Positions 12,200-22,954 of a stretch of 64,000 nucleotides of DNA are shown in pieces; within the stretch, counting starts at the first letter, position 1; every line of letters begins with the position of its first letter. Source of the stretch: Drosophila pseudoobscura (taxonomy: Eukaryota; Arthropoda; Insecta; Diptera; Drosophilidae); contig NC_046681.1 in the NCBI RefSeq assembly GCF_009870125.1, forward strand, positions 12,847,001 through 12,911,000. The letters run 5' to 3'. Below the pieces are notes generated by a model. It had not been told where the DNA came from, made no database searches, and worked only from the letters and a program-made list of their open reading frames with translations. The position numbers were made by a program, and so were the translations under genes.

Positions 12200-15100
12200 A
12201 AGTCAAGGAAAAGAGGGAGAAAGCCGCTTGCATGTCTGAATGTCGTTTGTCTCTGACTCAAAACTGAAGCTGAAGCCTTGTCCTGGTCTTGGTTTTCTTT
12301 TTTTTCGGGTTCGGTATCTGCTTCTGGTTCTGCTTCTAGTCCGCTTCCTCCTTCTGTGAACGTGGAACGACAGCGACAAAACCTAAGCTGCCCTGAGCCT
12401 GTCCTGCCCTGAGTCCTGCCCGGCCTTGAGTCCTGGCCTGAGCCTGTCCTTCCCTGAGTCCCGGCCTGGCCTGGCAACGGAAGTTGTAAAATTCATAAGT
12501 CGAGCGTACGCGCACGTGGCTTTTGTGCAATTGGAGCAACCAGAAGAGGGACGAGAGTCGAGAGACGAGAGTCTAGGGCCCAAAAGTGAAAACAAAATCC
12601 AAAAAAGAAAATACATAAAAAACGTAGAAGAAAATCTTGAACAGAACTCCAGTAAAAAGATAACACCAAAGTGCACTTTAATCTTTGTATGTGGGAAATC
12701 TCAACGAAGCGCTGGTCGGGTCGGGTCTGGGCTGGGGCTGGGGCTGGGGCGATGCTGCAGTCAAAGCTAAAGCGAAATATGATTGAAGTGTCGTCACGAT
12801 GGGGGCGGGGGCTAGGCAGGGGCTGGGGGCGTGGATGTGGATGTGGCGAAAGGAATGTGTGACAGCAAATGAAGCCAGTGTCGACGAGCAGGAGAGGAGA
12901 CTGTCACGAGAAATTGTCGAGCACGAAGCAGAGTGTGAGGAAGAAGAAGTAGAAGTGGTGGGGAGGGTAGTGGAAGTGGCAGGGGCAGGGGTCACAAAGC
13001 AAAAAGCACCCGTTGAGTGGCATGGTTTGTAGCCGGAGAAATTGGAAAAATTGGAATGTGTAGGAGGGAGACGCGCGAGACACTCCATGGCGATGGCGAT
13101 GGCGATGGCGACTCAACAGCTGTTGATTGAAATAGCAAATGAGGGGTGAGGATGGGGGATGGGGATGGAGTGTACACCGAGATAACTTCAAATACAGAAA
13201 TGTCCAGGGGGTGGGTTGCCGAGCAGCAGCAGAGAAGTGCCTGTCAAAAGGAGGCAAGCAGCACAGCATAAAGACCAAAAATCAGACAACATCTTGGGGT
13301 AGGCGACATCAGATAACGATTGAATGCAACCCCTCTCTCACACACACACACAGCAGTAGTGGGGGGGAGGGGGACAACAACAATAAAGCTGCCCCCGAAG
13401 GAGAAAAAAAAAAAAAGTAAAGTAAAAGGCGATGCAACAAAATGAAATAAAAACGGGTCATTGGAGTAAGAAGCGGGGCATGCAACAAAACAGAAAGAGA
13501 AGAAAGAAATGAAGAGCGAGCAAGGAGGGAAGAGTGGGAGGGGGGGGGGGCGGAGTGGGAATGCCAGGCAGGGTACTCTCTCAAGGGGTTGCCTTTGAAA
13601 TGCAAATTGCAAGCCACAGCGGGGAAGGGGGGCGGGGAGGGGTGTCCATGGGGCATGTGGGGGTGGCCTGAACATTTACGGAAGCTGCTGTGCTGTGCTG
13701 TGCTCTGCTCTGCCACGCTGCGGCATTCTTGGTTTCTCGAGTGTTATGTATTTAGTGGCTGCCGGCCGACTCCTTCAGGAGCCCCAGCCTCAGCCCCAGC
13801 CTCAGCCCCAGCCCCTGCCCCAGCCTCGGCTGCACCTGCACTTGCACCCGTTGCCAGGACCTGCACAGAATTTTGGCATAGGTCGTGTTTCCATTCATTT
13901 TCACGCTGAAGTACGGCAACACCGCCAAATGCTTGGTAATAAAGACAAACAGGGCACAAATGAAAAGCGCCAGCGCGAAGCCGCAGCCGAAGAAGAATAA
14001 GTAAATGCATAATGGTAATGGCAACAGCAACAGCAAAAGCAACAGCAACACTCCCTAGAATTTCCCCAACTTTCCTTTCCGTCGTCTCCTGCCTGCCCCC
14101 CCTGCCTGCCGCCCCCCCCTGCCCGCTCGCTTGACACAATAGTAGCATCAGCCAAATAAAAATTTATAGCTCCACTGAAAGCTGCAACGCCACTGCCACT
14201 GGGAGCTGACTGGACGGTTCTCTTTGGTCTCCTCTCTCTTCTCTGTTTTCTGTGTTCTCTGTGCTCCTTGTCGCGGTCCTGGGGCCTGGTGCCTGGTCTC
14301 TGGTCCTGTTCGTGTGGTCTGGCGCCGGGAAGAATATCCTTAGTGTGCCAGAGCCAAGCCAAGAGCGTGCCAAGACCGGAGGAAACCCTGTTGCCTTGTT
14401 ATGACTCTTAACGATTCGGTTCTGGCTCACTGGCTCCCTCCCAGGCTGAGTGGGTGCTTCTTGGAGGGGTGGAGGAGGAGGAAGAGGAGGAGGAGCGGAG
14501 AGGAGAGGAGGTGTTTAAGTAGCAGCCAAATGAGTAGCATGAATAATGTTTAATGAAAAGTGCACAGCATTTTCAATGGTCTCCTTCTAGCATTAAAATT
14601 ACCCTGAGTCGGGAATATGTACTTCCATGGTGGAAAGTTCTTCCAAATGACAACTGAAATTATATTTTCCATATGTGTACATACATATGTATGTGTTACG
14701 GTTAAAGAAAAACAAATTAGACTATGGTTTAAACATATATCTGTATTAATTGAAGAGGAAATCATGGAAAAGTGGATGGACTTTAAAGATGTCCGAAAGT
14801 GATCGATTGAATATTTAATTTGCACATTCTAAAGGTACTCTGATCGTTACCACATCGTTTGCAGATGTGTTTGTGTTATTAAAGAATTATCTAGGATGTA
14901 GCCCGACTATGTTTGACCACCTCTCTAATCATTCCTTCGACTACTAGCCTGCACTCTGGGCTCTGATAAATTAGTATCTATACCCACAGGAAAAGGATCT
15001 CCAAAAGAGAGAAGCGTTGCCTTAAATTGGTTCAAAACGAATTTTGGGAATGTGGCAAGGTTTTATTATAAAACAGCTTCAAAGGATGTTTCGTAATGCC

Positions 15101-16677
15101 CTAAAATAAATCACGATAATTGCAATGAAGAGTATACATATGTCAGGAGTGGACAGCAGGACTGCCCTTCTTTTTCTTCCTGCATATCCTGTTGCGTTGA
15201 GAGCAGTGATCCCAACTGATCTCAACCAGCTTCTTTTATCTCCTGCCATACTCACTGTCTTATGGTATTATCCTATTGTTCCCTCTGAGAAATTCCTTGT
15301 TGATCTTCCTTCCATTTGTCTCTCTCTCCCGGCTGAGACGCTTCTCTTTTGCTCTTAGGCCTCATGCCATGCTCTCAGCAAACACGAATGGAAAGAGTAA
15401 CGGACTACTCTACTACGTAGTTTCCGTCTCGGCCTATTGATCCTCTTTCCTGCTTCTCGACTTCTACTAGTACAGTCCCGAGCTAGTACACGCGTGCGGC
15501 GTCATGCAGCAGCGCCCCTCGGTCGGTTGCCTGGGCTTCGCGCGTAACAGGCTTCGGCTTGGTGTCGCTTCGGGCCACTTGATGGTGCTGTGAATGAAAA
15601 AGATTTCCCACTTTCTTTCAGCTTGCCCCCAAAACTGTGCTACAGTCTCCGCAATCTATTTACTATCCGCTTAAATCTATTAAACTAAATGATATTCCAT
15701 CCCTCCCTGTCCCGGGGAAATGGTTGAAAAATATCCACGCACATCGCTTAAGTTTTAATTCATTTTCTCGCTTTGGTTGAAAGTTCGTTTCAGTGCCCCA
15801 GAATCGGTGGCACTCTCGTAACTCGGAATATTATGCTGGAAATGAATGTAAATTGTCGCGACCATAAAACTCTCTCTCTCTCGCTCTGAGCTTTTAAAAA
15901 TGTGCACCTCCCCCTGCCATCCTTTTTCCGCATTCATTTCCCCACCCCCGCCCCTGCCCCTGCCCCTGCCCCGGCCCTAGGGGCTGGACGATTGCGGTGT
16001 ATGGGATAAAACGCGAGGGAATCGCGTGCAAAACGCGTCGTCCGATTGTGGACCAACTGCAGCGGGAATACTAGCCAGAGATGTGCCAGCAGGCGACCAC
16101 CGCCACCGCTCGTTGGCGACTGTGTGCTTAAACAATAAAACAATAAATTTTCATTACCGGCTCGGGGCTATTAACTGTTTCCGCTGGCCAAGACAATGCC
16201 TGGCGCCGAGTGTGCGGGCGGGCGGGGGGCTGGGGGGGATCCAGCAAAGCAGTAAACACATTTGTTGATACACATTTAAAGTGCAGCCGCACAGAGTGTG
16301 CAACACTTTTTCCTTTCCAGAATTTCCTTTCCACTTTAGTGGTTTTTTTTTCTCGATTAATTCAAACATTTGACTTTGGCGTTTGCATTAAAATTTCTCG
16401 CATTTCCATTGCTCTCCTGCTGGCTCCTGCTTGCTCCTCCTGGCTCCTGCTGGCTCCTGGCTGCTGTGTGTGTATTCGCTTTAATTACATTTCTGTGGTT
16501 TTTGCATTTCGGTGCAAGTCATAAATAATTTTCGCCAGCATTCTTCTCGAGACTGCCCACCACTCGGACTGCATCAGAAAAATTAACATTCTCCCCTTAA
16601 CCGTTTTTAGCCAAGCCTTGAGAGGGTTTTCCTACAGCGTTTTCATCCTCGTCTTTCTTTTGTTCTACTCGGCACAG

Positions 16678-17168
16678 GTCACGTGGGCGGCTGCGGCATC
16701 ACGGATGAGGTCTCACAATGGATGGAGAATATACAGAATTCAGCTGTCGAAGAGCTGCCGGAGCCCATGTCAAAGGACTACCAAAAGCTCCACCGGAAGC
16801 AGCTGCACAAAAAGTCCGCTCCACAGCAGCAGCAGCACCAGCAGCCCCAGCAACAGCATCCACCGAAGAAATACATGAGCGGCGAGGATGATTTCAAATT
16901 CCCCCACCAGAAGTACTCGAAGGAGGCCAACTTTGCCGACGGTGCATTCTACGATCCGTCCACGGGTCGCCGCCTGGGCTCGTCCGCCAATGTGGGCGAC
17001 TGGCACGAGTTTGTCCACGAGCGGGTGCGTCGGGCCAGCGACGGCGGGTCCGGCTCTTCCGGCGGCTCGGGACCGGCCCGAGGACGCGAGGACAACAAGA
17101 ATACCTGCTCGCTCTACATACAAACGGATCCATTGATTTGGCGCCACATACGCGAGGGTATCGCAGAC
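16678..17168 (+). CDS. kuz: kuz exon: prodomain end, furin site, start of catalytic domain
   Basis: The exon follows a pyrimidine tract and CAG, begins in phase (the first two bases complete a split codon) and ends GAC before GTAAGT. The cysteine-switch Cys codon is at 16692-16694 (HVGGCG). A Gln/His-rich low-complexity stretch follows. RVRR at 17022-17033 is the likely furin cleavage site. A Gly/Ser linker then leads into the catalytic domain. Confidence 0.93.
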
Positions 17169-20100
17169 GTAAGTCACTGAAATTTTCTGTATATTCTGTA
17201 TATCTATCGGGGATCCGAGGCGGGCCCTGGGAAATGGGAAATCCATGAATTTTGTAATTTTTTTTACGAGCCATAAAACAGCCCGGGTGGGGGTGGTGGT
17301 GGAGTGGGTGGGCACGTACTTGAGCAGCTAGACAGCCAGACATTTCCCATTTCCCATTTTGCTAGATATGAATAAACAGAAATTGACGGATGCCCTTCTC
17401 CGAGCTGAGGAGCCCACTCACATCGCCTAATCGAAAATCAATAAATCTGGGCGGCAGGAGATGTTTCAAACGAAATAATTATAATTAATTCAAAAATAGA
17501 AGTTTAGAAATTTTTAGAAAATATAATTGAAATTTGTTTGTGCTACGAAAACTGTTTTGAGGGTTTTAGAATTCTAGGCTTTGAATGGAAATGGAAATCC
17601 ATATATTATACTCGCCGTAAAACCCGTAGATCTTTTTATGCCGCTACTAAAATTCCTTCAAGGCCTGCCTTCCTCTCTTTCCCTGGCTCTAGGCAAATCT
17701 ATGCCCCAGATGCTTGTGCCTTGGAGCACATTTCGTACATTTCTTACCTATTTATCCAACGAATTTTTACGCTCTATAAACCCCCGTAAACCCTTTCCGC
17801 GGCGGCATTCGTTGCCTACTTTTGCGGCATCTGCAGAGCAATCATCCAATCAGCTGCTGACCTGCTTCGGATTATACGAGTGTATAGCGTATGCAATCAA
17901 CCGTTATAGCCCGCCGTAGCCCTCTGTCTCTCCCTGCCCCTCGCCCTCGCGTCTCGGGCAATTCTTTCGCCGCACTTTTATGTTTACGCTCATTTTTTCG
18001 CATTGTTCGCGGCGAGAAGGATGTCGACGTCAACATCCTCGTCACCAGAATGCTGCTCAGCTAAGGCTTTCCCCCCTTCCTCCCCCCCCCCCCCCCCCCT
18101 CACTCTCTCACTCTCCCCCTCTCTCTTTTACTCTCTTTCGTGTGTTTATTTGCAATGAGTTTTGCATAATTCGCGCATTTGTTTCGCTCTCTCTCTCTCT
18201 CTCTGTCGCTCTTTCCCGCTCTTTGTTTTTGTCTTTGGCGCCCCACGGCATTTTGATTTTTGAGCCAGAAATTTGCCGTTAGCCGCTGCCTCCATTTTTG
18301 TTACTCGCATAAAACCTTATAAACTTCAGCAGAAATATTCAACGAGTTTAGCTGAATTTGCATTTTTATACAAATATATTTGAAGAGTGTTTGTTTGGCG
18401 AAGGAGAGGGAGCATGGGGCATGGGGCATGGGGCATGGGGCATGCGGATTGGATGAGCCACTCGATGAAAGGCTGGGGAGGATGCCGTCTGTTTACACAG
18501 ATGTCAGGCGCATTTCCGCTACCCATCGCATTGCGGTTTTGAGATTTTTATTACAACCCAAACGCGACAAAGTCGACTCCGTTGACTCTGTTCCTCCGTA
18601 CGTTGAACGTTTTACGTTTTACGTTAATTAAATCTGCCTACCTTTTTCTCACACTGATGCCCTTTTTCTCTCCATCTCTTTCTGTTTCTCTTTCTGTTTC
18701 TGTGTCTCTTTCTGATTATGTCAACAGCATGATCGCGGTCGAAAGTATGAGGTGGATGTGAAAACGCGCGAGGAAATCACATCGCTGATTGCACATCATG
18801 TGACGGCCGTTAATTACATTTACCGCAACACAAAGTTCGACGGACGGACCGAGCATCGGAACATACGCTTTGAGGTGAGTCCCACACACACACGCACACA
18901 CACACGCATCACATCACACATCCAGGAGCGCAAGGACACGGCCACTGACACTGACGACACACAGCTGGCAAACAATGAGATAAGAACAAAGCGGGTCCTG
19001 CCACAAACTACGCCGGACCGCACACCAGCCACCGGCCAGTGGACCTGCCTGCCTGCCTGCCCACAGCAGTGGTTAAATAATGAGCGGACAGGCGTGAATA
19101 TTAAAGCAGATTCTGATGGAAATATTCCCCCATCCCCACAGAGATCAACTGAGATCAGATTGTAGTCACTTGATTAATACTTGAAATACCCTGTCTACCA
19201 GGTTCAACGCATCAAAATCGATGATGATTCTGCCTGTCGCAACTCCTACAATGGGCCGCACAATGCCTTCTGCAACGAGCACATGGATGTGTCGAACTTT
19301 TTGAATCTACACTCGCTGGAGGATCACTCGGACTTCTGCCTGGCCTATGTGTTCACCTACAGGTGAGTACAGCAGAGACTCCTTGCTGATGGACTTATCT
19401 AAACCATTCCATTCGCAGAGACTTCACTGGCGGCACTTTGGGCCTGGCGTGGGTGGCCAGCGCCTCAGGAGCCTCTGGCGGCATCTGCGAGAAGTACAAG
19501 ACCTACACGGAGACGGTGGGGGGACAGTACCAGAGCACCAAGCGATCCCTGAACACGGGCATCATCACGTTCGTCAACTACAACAGCCGGGTGCCGCCCA
19601 AAGTATCCCAACTGACGTTGGCCCACGAGATTGGGCATAATTTTGGATCACCCGTAAGTGCAGGAGTGCGGGAGCACATTCGTCCCCAACTGATGCACAT
19701 CCTTCATTCCACAGCACGACTACCCGCAGGAGTGCCGGCCCGGCGGTCTCAATGGCAATTTCATCATGTTCGCCAGCGCCACGTCTGGGGACCGGCCGAA
19801 CAACTCCAAGTTCTCGCCCTGCTCGATTCGGAATATATCGAATGTGCTGGATGTACTGGTGGGCAACACGAAGCGGGACTGCTTCAAGGCCTCGGAGGGC
19901 GCCTTCTGCGGCAACAAGATCGTGGAGTCGGGCGAGGAGTGCGACTGCGGCTTCAACGAGGAGGAGTGCAAGGACAAGTGCTGCTATCCGCGTCTGATCA
20001 GCGAGTACGACCAGTCGCTCAACTCCAGTGCCAAGGGCTGCACCCGGCGCGCCAAGACGGAGTGCTCGCCCTCGCAGGGTCCCTGCTGCCTGGCCAACTC

Positions 20101-21831
20101 GTGCACCTTCGTGCCGACGCGGTACCACCAGAAGTGCAAGGAGGAGACCGAGTGCAGCTGGTCGAGCACCTGCAACGGCACGACGGCCGAGTGTCCAGAG
20201 CCCCGGCACCGGGATGACAAGACCATGTGCAACAATGGCACCGCCCTGTGCATCCGAGGCGAGTGCAGTGGCTCGCCCTGCCTGCTCTGGAACATGACCA
20301 AGTGCTTCCTCACCTCGTTCACGACGCCGCACGCGGACAAGCGAAAGCTGTGCGACCTGGCCTGCCAGGACGGCAACGACACCTCCACCTGCCGCAGCAC
20401 CAGCGAGTTTGCCGAGAAGTACAACATCCAGAAGGGCGGAATCAGCCTCCAGCCCGGCTCGCCCTGCGACAACTTCCAGGGCTACTGCGATGTCTTTCTC
20501 AAGTGCCGCGCCGTCGATGCGGACGGCCCGTTGGTGCGGCTGAAGAATCTCCTGCTGAATCGCGAGACCCTCCAGACGGTGGCCGAATGGGTCACCGAGA
20601 ACTGGTACTTGGTGGTGCTAATGGGCGTGGCCTTCATTGTGGTCATGGGCGCGTTCATCAAGTGCTGTGCCGTGCACACGCCGAGCTCCAATCCTAAGAA
20701 ACGGCGGGCTCGTCGCTTTAGTGAAACACTGAGGGCCCCCATGAACACGCTGCGAAGAATGGTGAGTGGTCCGAAGGGATTTCCTGCTTTCCTGTTTGTT
20801 GTTTGTTTCACTTTTTCATTCATTCATCCGTTCATCATTCAAAACTTAGCAACGGCAACAGCATCAGCGTGGAGCCGGGCCACGCAGCATCCCACCGCCG
20901 GCCCACGAGGCCCAGCACTATCCCAGAGGAGGTGATGGGCGCGGCGGAGGCGGTGGTGGTCGCCACGGAGGCTCTCGATCGCATCACCAGGCGCATTCGC
21001 ATGACTGGGATCGCCATCAGGGCGGTCATTCCATCGTGCCGCTGCCCACAGGCGGCGGTCATCCCAGTCGCAGCTCCGCCGCGAATCATGCGAGACGCAG
21101 CGATGGACGCGGCACCCGCTCCACGAGCAGCGGTAGGCCGCAGGGCCCCGTCGCAGGAGCAGCAGCAGCAGCGGTTGGCGGAGCCGGAGGCAGCCGGGCA
21201 CATGGCGGGTATGGAGCTGAGCAGGCGATACCGGGTTCCATTGGTGGTGGTGTGCAGGCGGCCATTAGCAGCGGCGGTGTGGTGGCGCGGGCCCAGCTGC
21301 CGCTGCCATTGCCGCCGGCCAATGCACTGCAGCTGCAGCAACAACAACAACAACAACAGCAAGCACTCTCACCGCAACAGCCACAGCCAGCGTTCTATGC
21401 GCCGAAAGGTGCGTGTCCCCCCCAAAGAGAGCCCAGAGATCCCGTAGATTCCTGTAGAGCCCTATCCCTTATCTCTGTCTAGCTCTCTCGCTCTCTTTAC
21501 CCCGTTCTTCCACCAAATTTAATTTGTCGTTTTTCTTTTCGTTTGCGAAACGCTACGCTGAAATTCCACCACAGAATTACCACCACGCAATAAGTCCCGC
21601 TCATCACGTACCAACAACACCACCACCACAACCACCACATCCACCTCGGCAGCGTCAGCGTCAGCCGGCACAGGGGCGGGTGCGGGGGCGGGAGCGGGAG
21701 CGGCCAGTAGTGGCAAGAGCAGTAAGGGCAGCAAGAGTGCCAAAGCCAAAGACACAAAGCATCACAGCGGAAGTCGCAGCAGCAGCAAAGACAAGGCCGC
21801 CAAGCCAGTGCGCCGCAATATCGTTTACTAG
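16678..21831 (+). CDS. kuz: kuzbanian, ADAM10-type metalloprotease, 3' part, isoform with NIVY end
   Basis: A type I membrane sheddase that cleaves Notch and other ectodomains at the cell surface (known for kuzbanian/ADAM10). Exons are 16678-17168, 18728-18874, 19202-19362, 19419-19653, 19715-20761, 20850-21408 and 21575-21831. All introns are GT-AG and phases agree, giving about 965 residues. Seen in order: end of the prodomain with a GGCG cysteine switch, an RVRR furin site, a catalytic domain opening [15 protein letters not shown], the zinc motif [12 protein letters not shown], the ADAM10 signature [20 protein letters not shown], a disintegrin-like region, a cysteine-rich region, one transmembrane helix (about 20603-20662) and a long Gly/Gln/Ser-rich cytoplasmic tail. 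HTPSSNPK after the helix is shared with ADAM10. The start codon and signal peptide lie upstream of the window. Kuzbanian-like is the alternative assignment, but the match to kuz is much closer. Confidence 0.95.
17169..18727 (+). other. kuz intron with poly-C and GGGGCAT repeats
   Basis: A 1.56-kb intron, GTAAGT to CAACAG. It holds an 18-base poly-C tract (18082-18099), CT-rich runs near 18100-18220, and four tandem GGGGCAT copies at about 18413-18443. No other gene was seen in it. Confidence 0.85.
18728..18874 (+). CDS. kuz: kuz exon: catalytic domain
   Basis: Forty-nine codons, phase 0 on both sides, from [17 protein letters not shown] to HRNIRFE. It contains the ISSHV-like helix of the ADAM10 catalytic domain. 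The donor is GTGAGT. The following 327-nt intron is CA-rich. Confidence 0.93.
19202..19362 (+). CDS. kuz: kuz exon: catalytic domain
   Basis: Begins [14 protein letters not shown] and ends CLAYVFTYR, with the Arg codon split by the 56-nt intron that follows. It matches the ADAM10 segment ending DDYCLAYVFTDRDF. Confidence 0.93.
19419..19653 (+). CDS. kuz: kuz exon: catalytic domain with first two zinc histidines
   Basis: Runs from [17 protein letters not shown] to the zinc-binding helix. His codons are at 19624-19626 and 19636-19638, with the catalytic Glu at 19627-19629. It ends ...HNFGSP in phase 0 before GTAAGT, so the third zinc ligand lies on the next exon. Confidence 0.95.
19715..20761 (+). 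CDS. kuz: kuz exon: third zinc His, disintegrin-like, Cys-rich, transmembrane
   Basis: Starts with the third zinc His (19715-19717) in [11 protein letters not shown]. The disintegrin-like region is recognisable from [16 protein letters not shown] and CKDKCCYPR. The Cys-rich region and the membrane-proximal segment [18 protein letters not shown] follow. A hydrophobic helix begins [16 protein letters not shown]. The exon closes just after the stop-transfer KKRRARR and NTLRRM, with donor GTGAGT. Confidence 0.95.
20850..21408 (+). CDS. kuz: kuz exon: cytoplasmic tail, low complexity
   Basis: After an 88-nt intron ending CTTAG, this encodes 186 codons rich in Gly, His, Ser and Ala, with a poly-Gln run near 21340-21361, ending FYAPKG split in phase 1. 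No catalytic motif is present. The tail is likely a protein-interaction segment. Confidence 0.9.
21575..21831 (+). CDS. kuz: kuz terminal exon A (KPVRRNIVY end)
   Basis: The acceptor CCACAG is phase-compatible with the donor at 21409. It encodes [16 protein letters not shown]..., a Ser/Ala/Gly/Lys-rich stretch, and the end KPVRRNIVY before TAG at 21829-21831. It competes with the exon at 22734. Confidence 0.85.
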
Positions 21832-22733
21832 CACTAGCGCGGCAAGAGCGGAGCGGAGCGGAGCACACGATCACACGGCCATACCCTGAAGACATACATT
21901 AAGACCTTGAAAGACAGCTCAGATTCCGAACACGAACCCAACGAACGCCCGCCCGAGCGCCTTCTTAAACTAAACCCCCCCTCCCAGGCATCGATCCATG
22001 GGGTGTTGCTTCCCCACCACCAAAACAAAAACACGATAAACCATAAATGAAACAAATTTTTGACAGAAGCAATTGGTATGACATTTGTGTTTTTCCCCCC
22101 CGCCCAAAATTTATTACTCTCCACCTCCCCTTCCCACTAATTGTTTTGCTGTTCGCACTCCTGTCCCAACCTCCTGGCATGCCCCCACCTCGGGGATACC
22201 CTTCGATATTTATTGTGTTTGATTACTTTATTGTATTGTTGTTGTTTTGTTATTGCATGTGCATTTGCATAAACCAGTTATAATTTAAGCCTCTCCTACT
22301 AAACATATTCATAAGGATTTGGGTTTAATGTTTTACGATTAAATGTGGCAAGGATTACCCATATTTATGTAACAAAACCAGTCGTAGATATCTCACATTC
22401 AATTCCTTTAAATTAACATCTTTTAAGGTCCAATCAGGACTCGATTTTGTCTATCCTTGCATAGGTCCAAGGACTGACAAAGCATTACTAACAGAGACAC
22501 GTGATATTTCAAAATTATTTATTTATTTCAAACAATCTTTTTTACTGGCGATCTGCCAATCGTCCAAACTAACAAAATTTACCATTCCACTAACTGATTA
22601 TTATTAACCTTCTTATTATTCTAACAATCAAAATCTATCAAATTCTCACTAAAACCACTAATAAATATTGTCAGAGATAAGCAAAAAACATCAAGTCTGG
22701 AAGATAAGTAACATATGATCCTTTTTCTCGTAG
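21832..22733 (+). other. 3' UTR of kuz terminal exon A, or intron for exon B
   Basis: Non-coding. In transcripts using the first terminal exon this is 3' UTR, though no strong AATAAA was pinned to it. In transcripts using the second it is intron. It becomes AT-rich after 22.3 kb and ends in the pyrimidine tract CCTTTTTCTCGTAG. Confidence 0.6.
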
Positions 22734-22954
22734 CCGTCGCCCCGCCGCTGCTACAAGTAAGCTTTAGTCGGCCGACATCGCTGCACGAACAGCAGCAGCA
22801 GCAACATCAGCAGCAGCAGCAGCAGCAGCTGGAGCAGGAGCAGCAACTGGAGACACAGCAGCAGCAGCAACAGGCGTATGCCGATGCCTATACGGCCTTG
22901 GGACGTGGTCAGTACGAGTCGACGGCACGGGCGCCCAACAACAGCAAAGTTTGA
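22734..22954 (+). CDS. kuz: kuz alternative terminal exon B, poly-glutamine
   Basis: After TTTTTCTCGTAG the frame joins the 21408 donor in phase 1 without a break. It encodes VAPPLLQVSFSRPTSLHE, a Gln-rich run of about 30 residues and an end ...STARAPNNSKV before TGA at 22952-22954. Using it would give a tail of about 953 residues counted from the first exon in the window. It is supported only by splice signals, frame and open length, and could be an intron-internal chance frame caused by CAG repeats. Confidence 0.6.

Larger units (their letters stand above)
1..16677. other. Long region without a recognised gene, probable 5' intron of kuz
   Basis: No stretch here reads as a known protein. 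The exon at 16678 begins in the middle of the kuzbanian prodomain, so the signal-peptide and first prodomain exons must lie further upstream. I looked for them and did not find them here, so most of this region is probably kuz intron (inference). It contains CT, CA, GT and GA microsatellites, hexanucleotide arrays at 8.0 and 9.25 kb, an AT-rich tandem block at 10.9-11.4 kb, a repeat-like element at 1.3-1.66 kb and a GC-rich block near 15.3-15.6 kb. Two short exon-like frames at 3.8 and 6.9 kb have their own entries. A DRE-type TATCGATA motif sits at 360-367, with no gene attached. Confidence 0.6.

Noticed and set aside
1..16677. Search for kuz signal peptide and first prodomain exons
   Set aside because: No segment resembling the HYE..LSYD or FHSVIYHED parts of ADAM10 prodomains was found, so they are assumed to lie outside the window.
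19574..20332. 252-codon open frame on - opposite kuz
   Set aside because: Antisense shadow of the GC-rich kuz exon, explained by codon bias on +.
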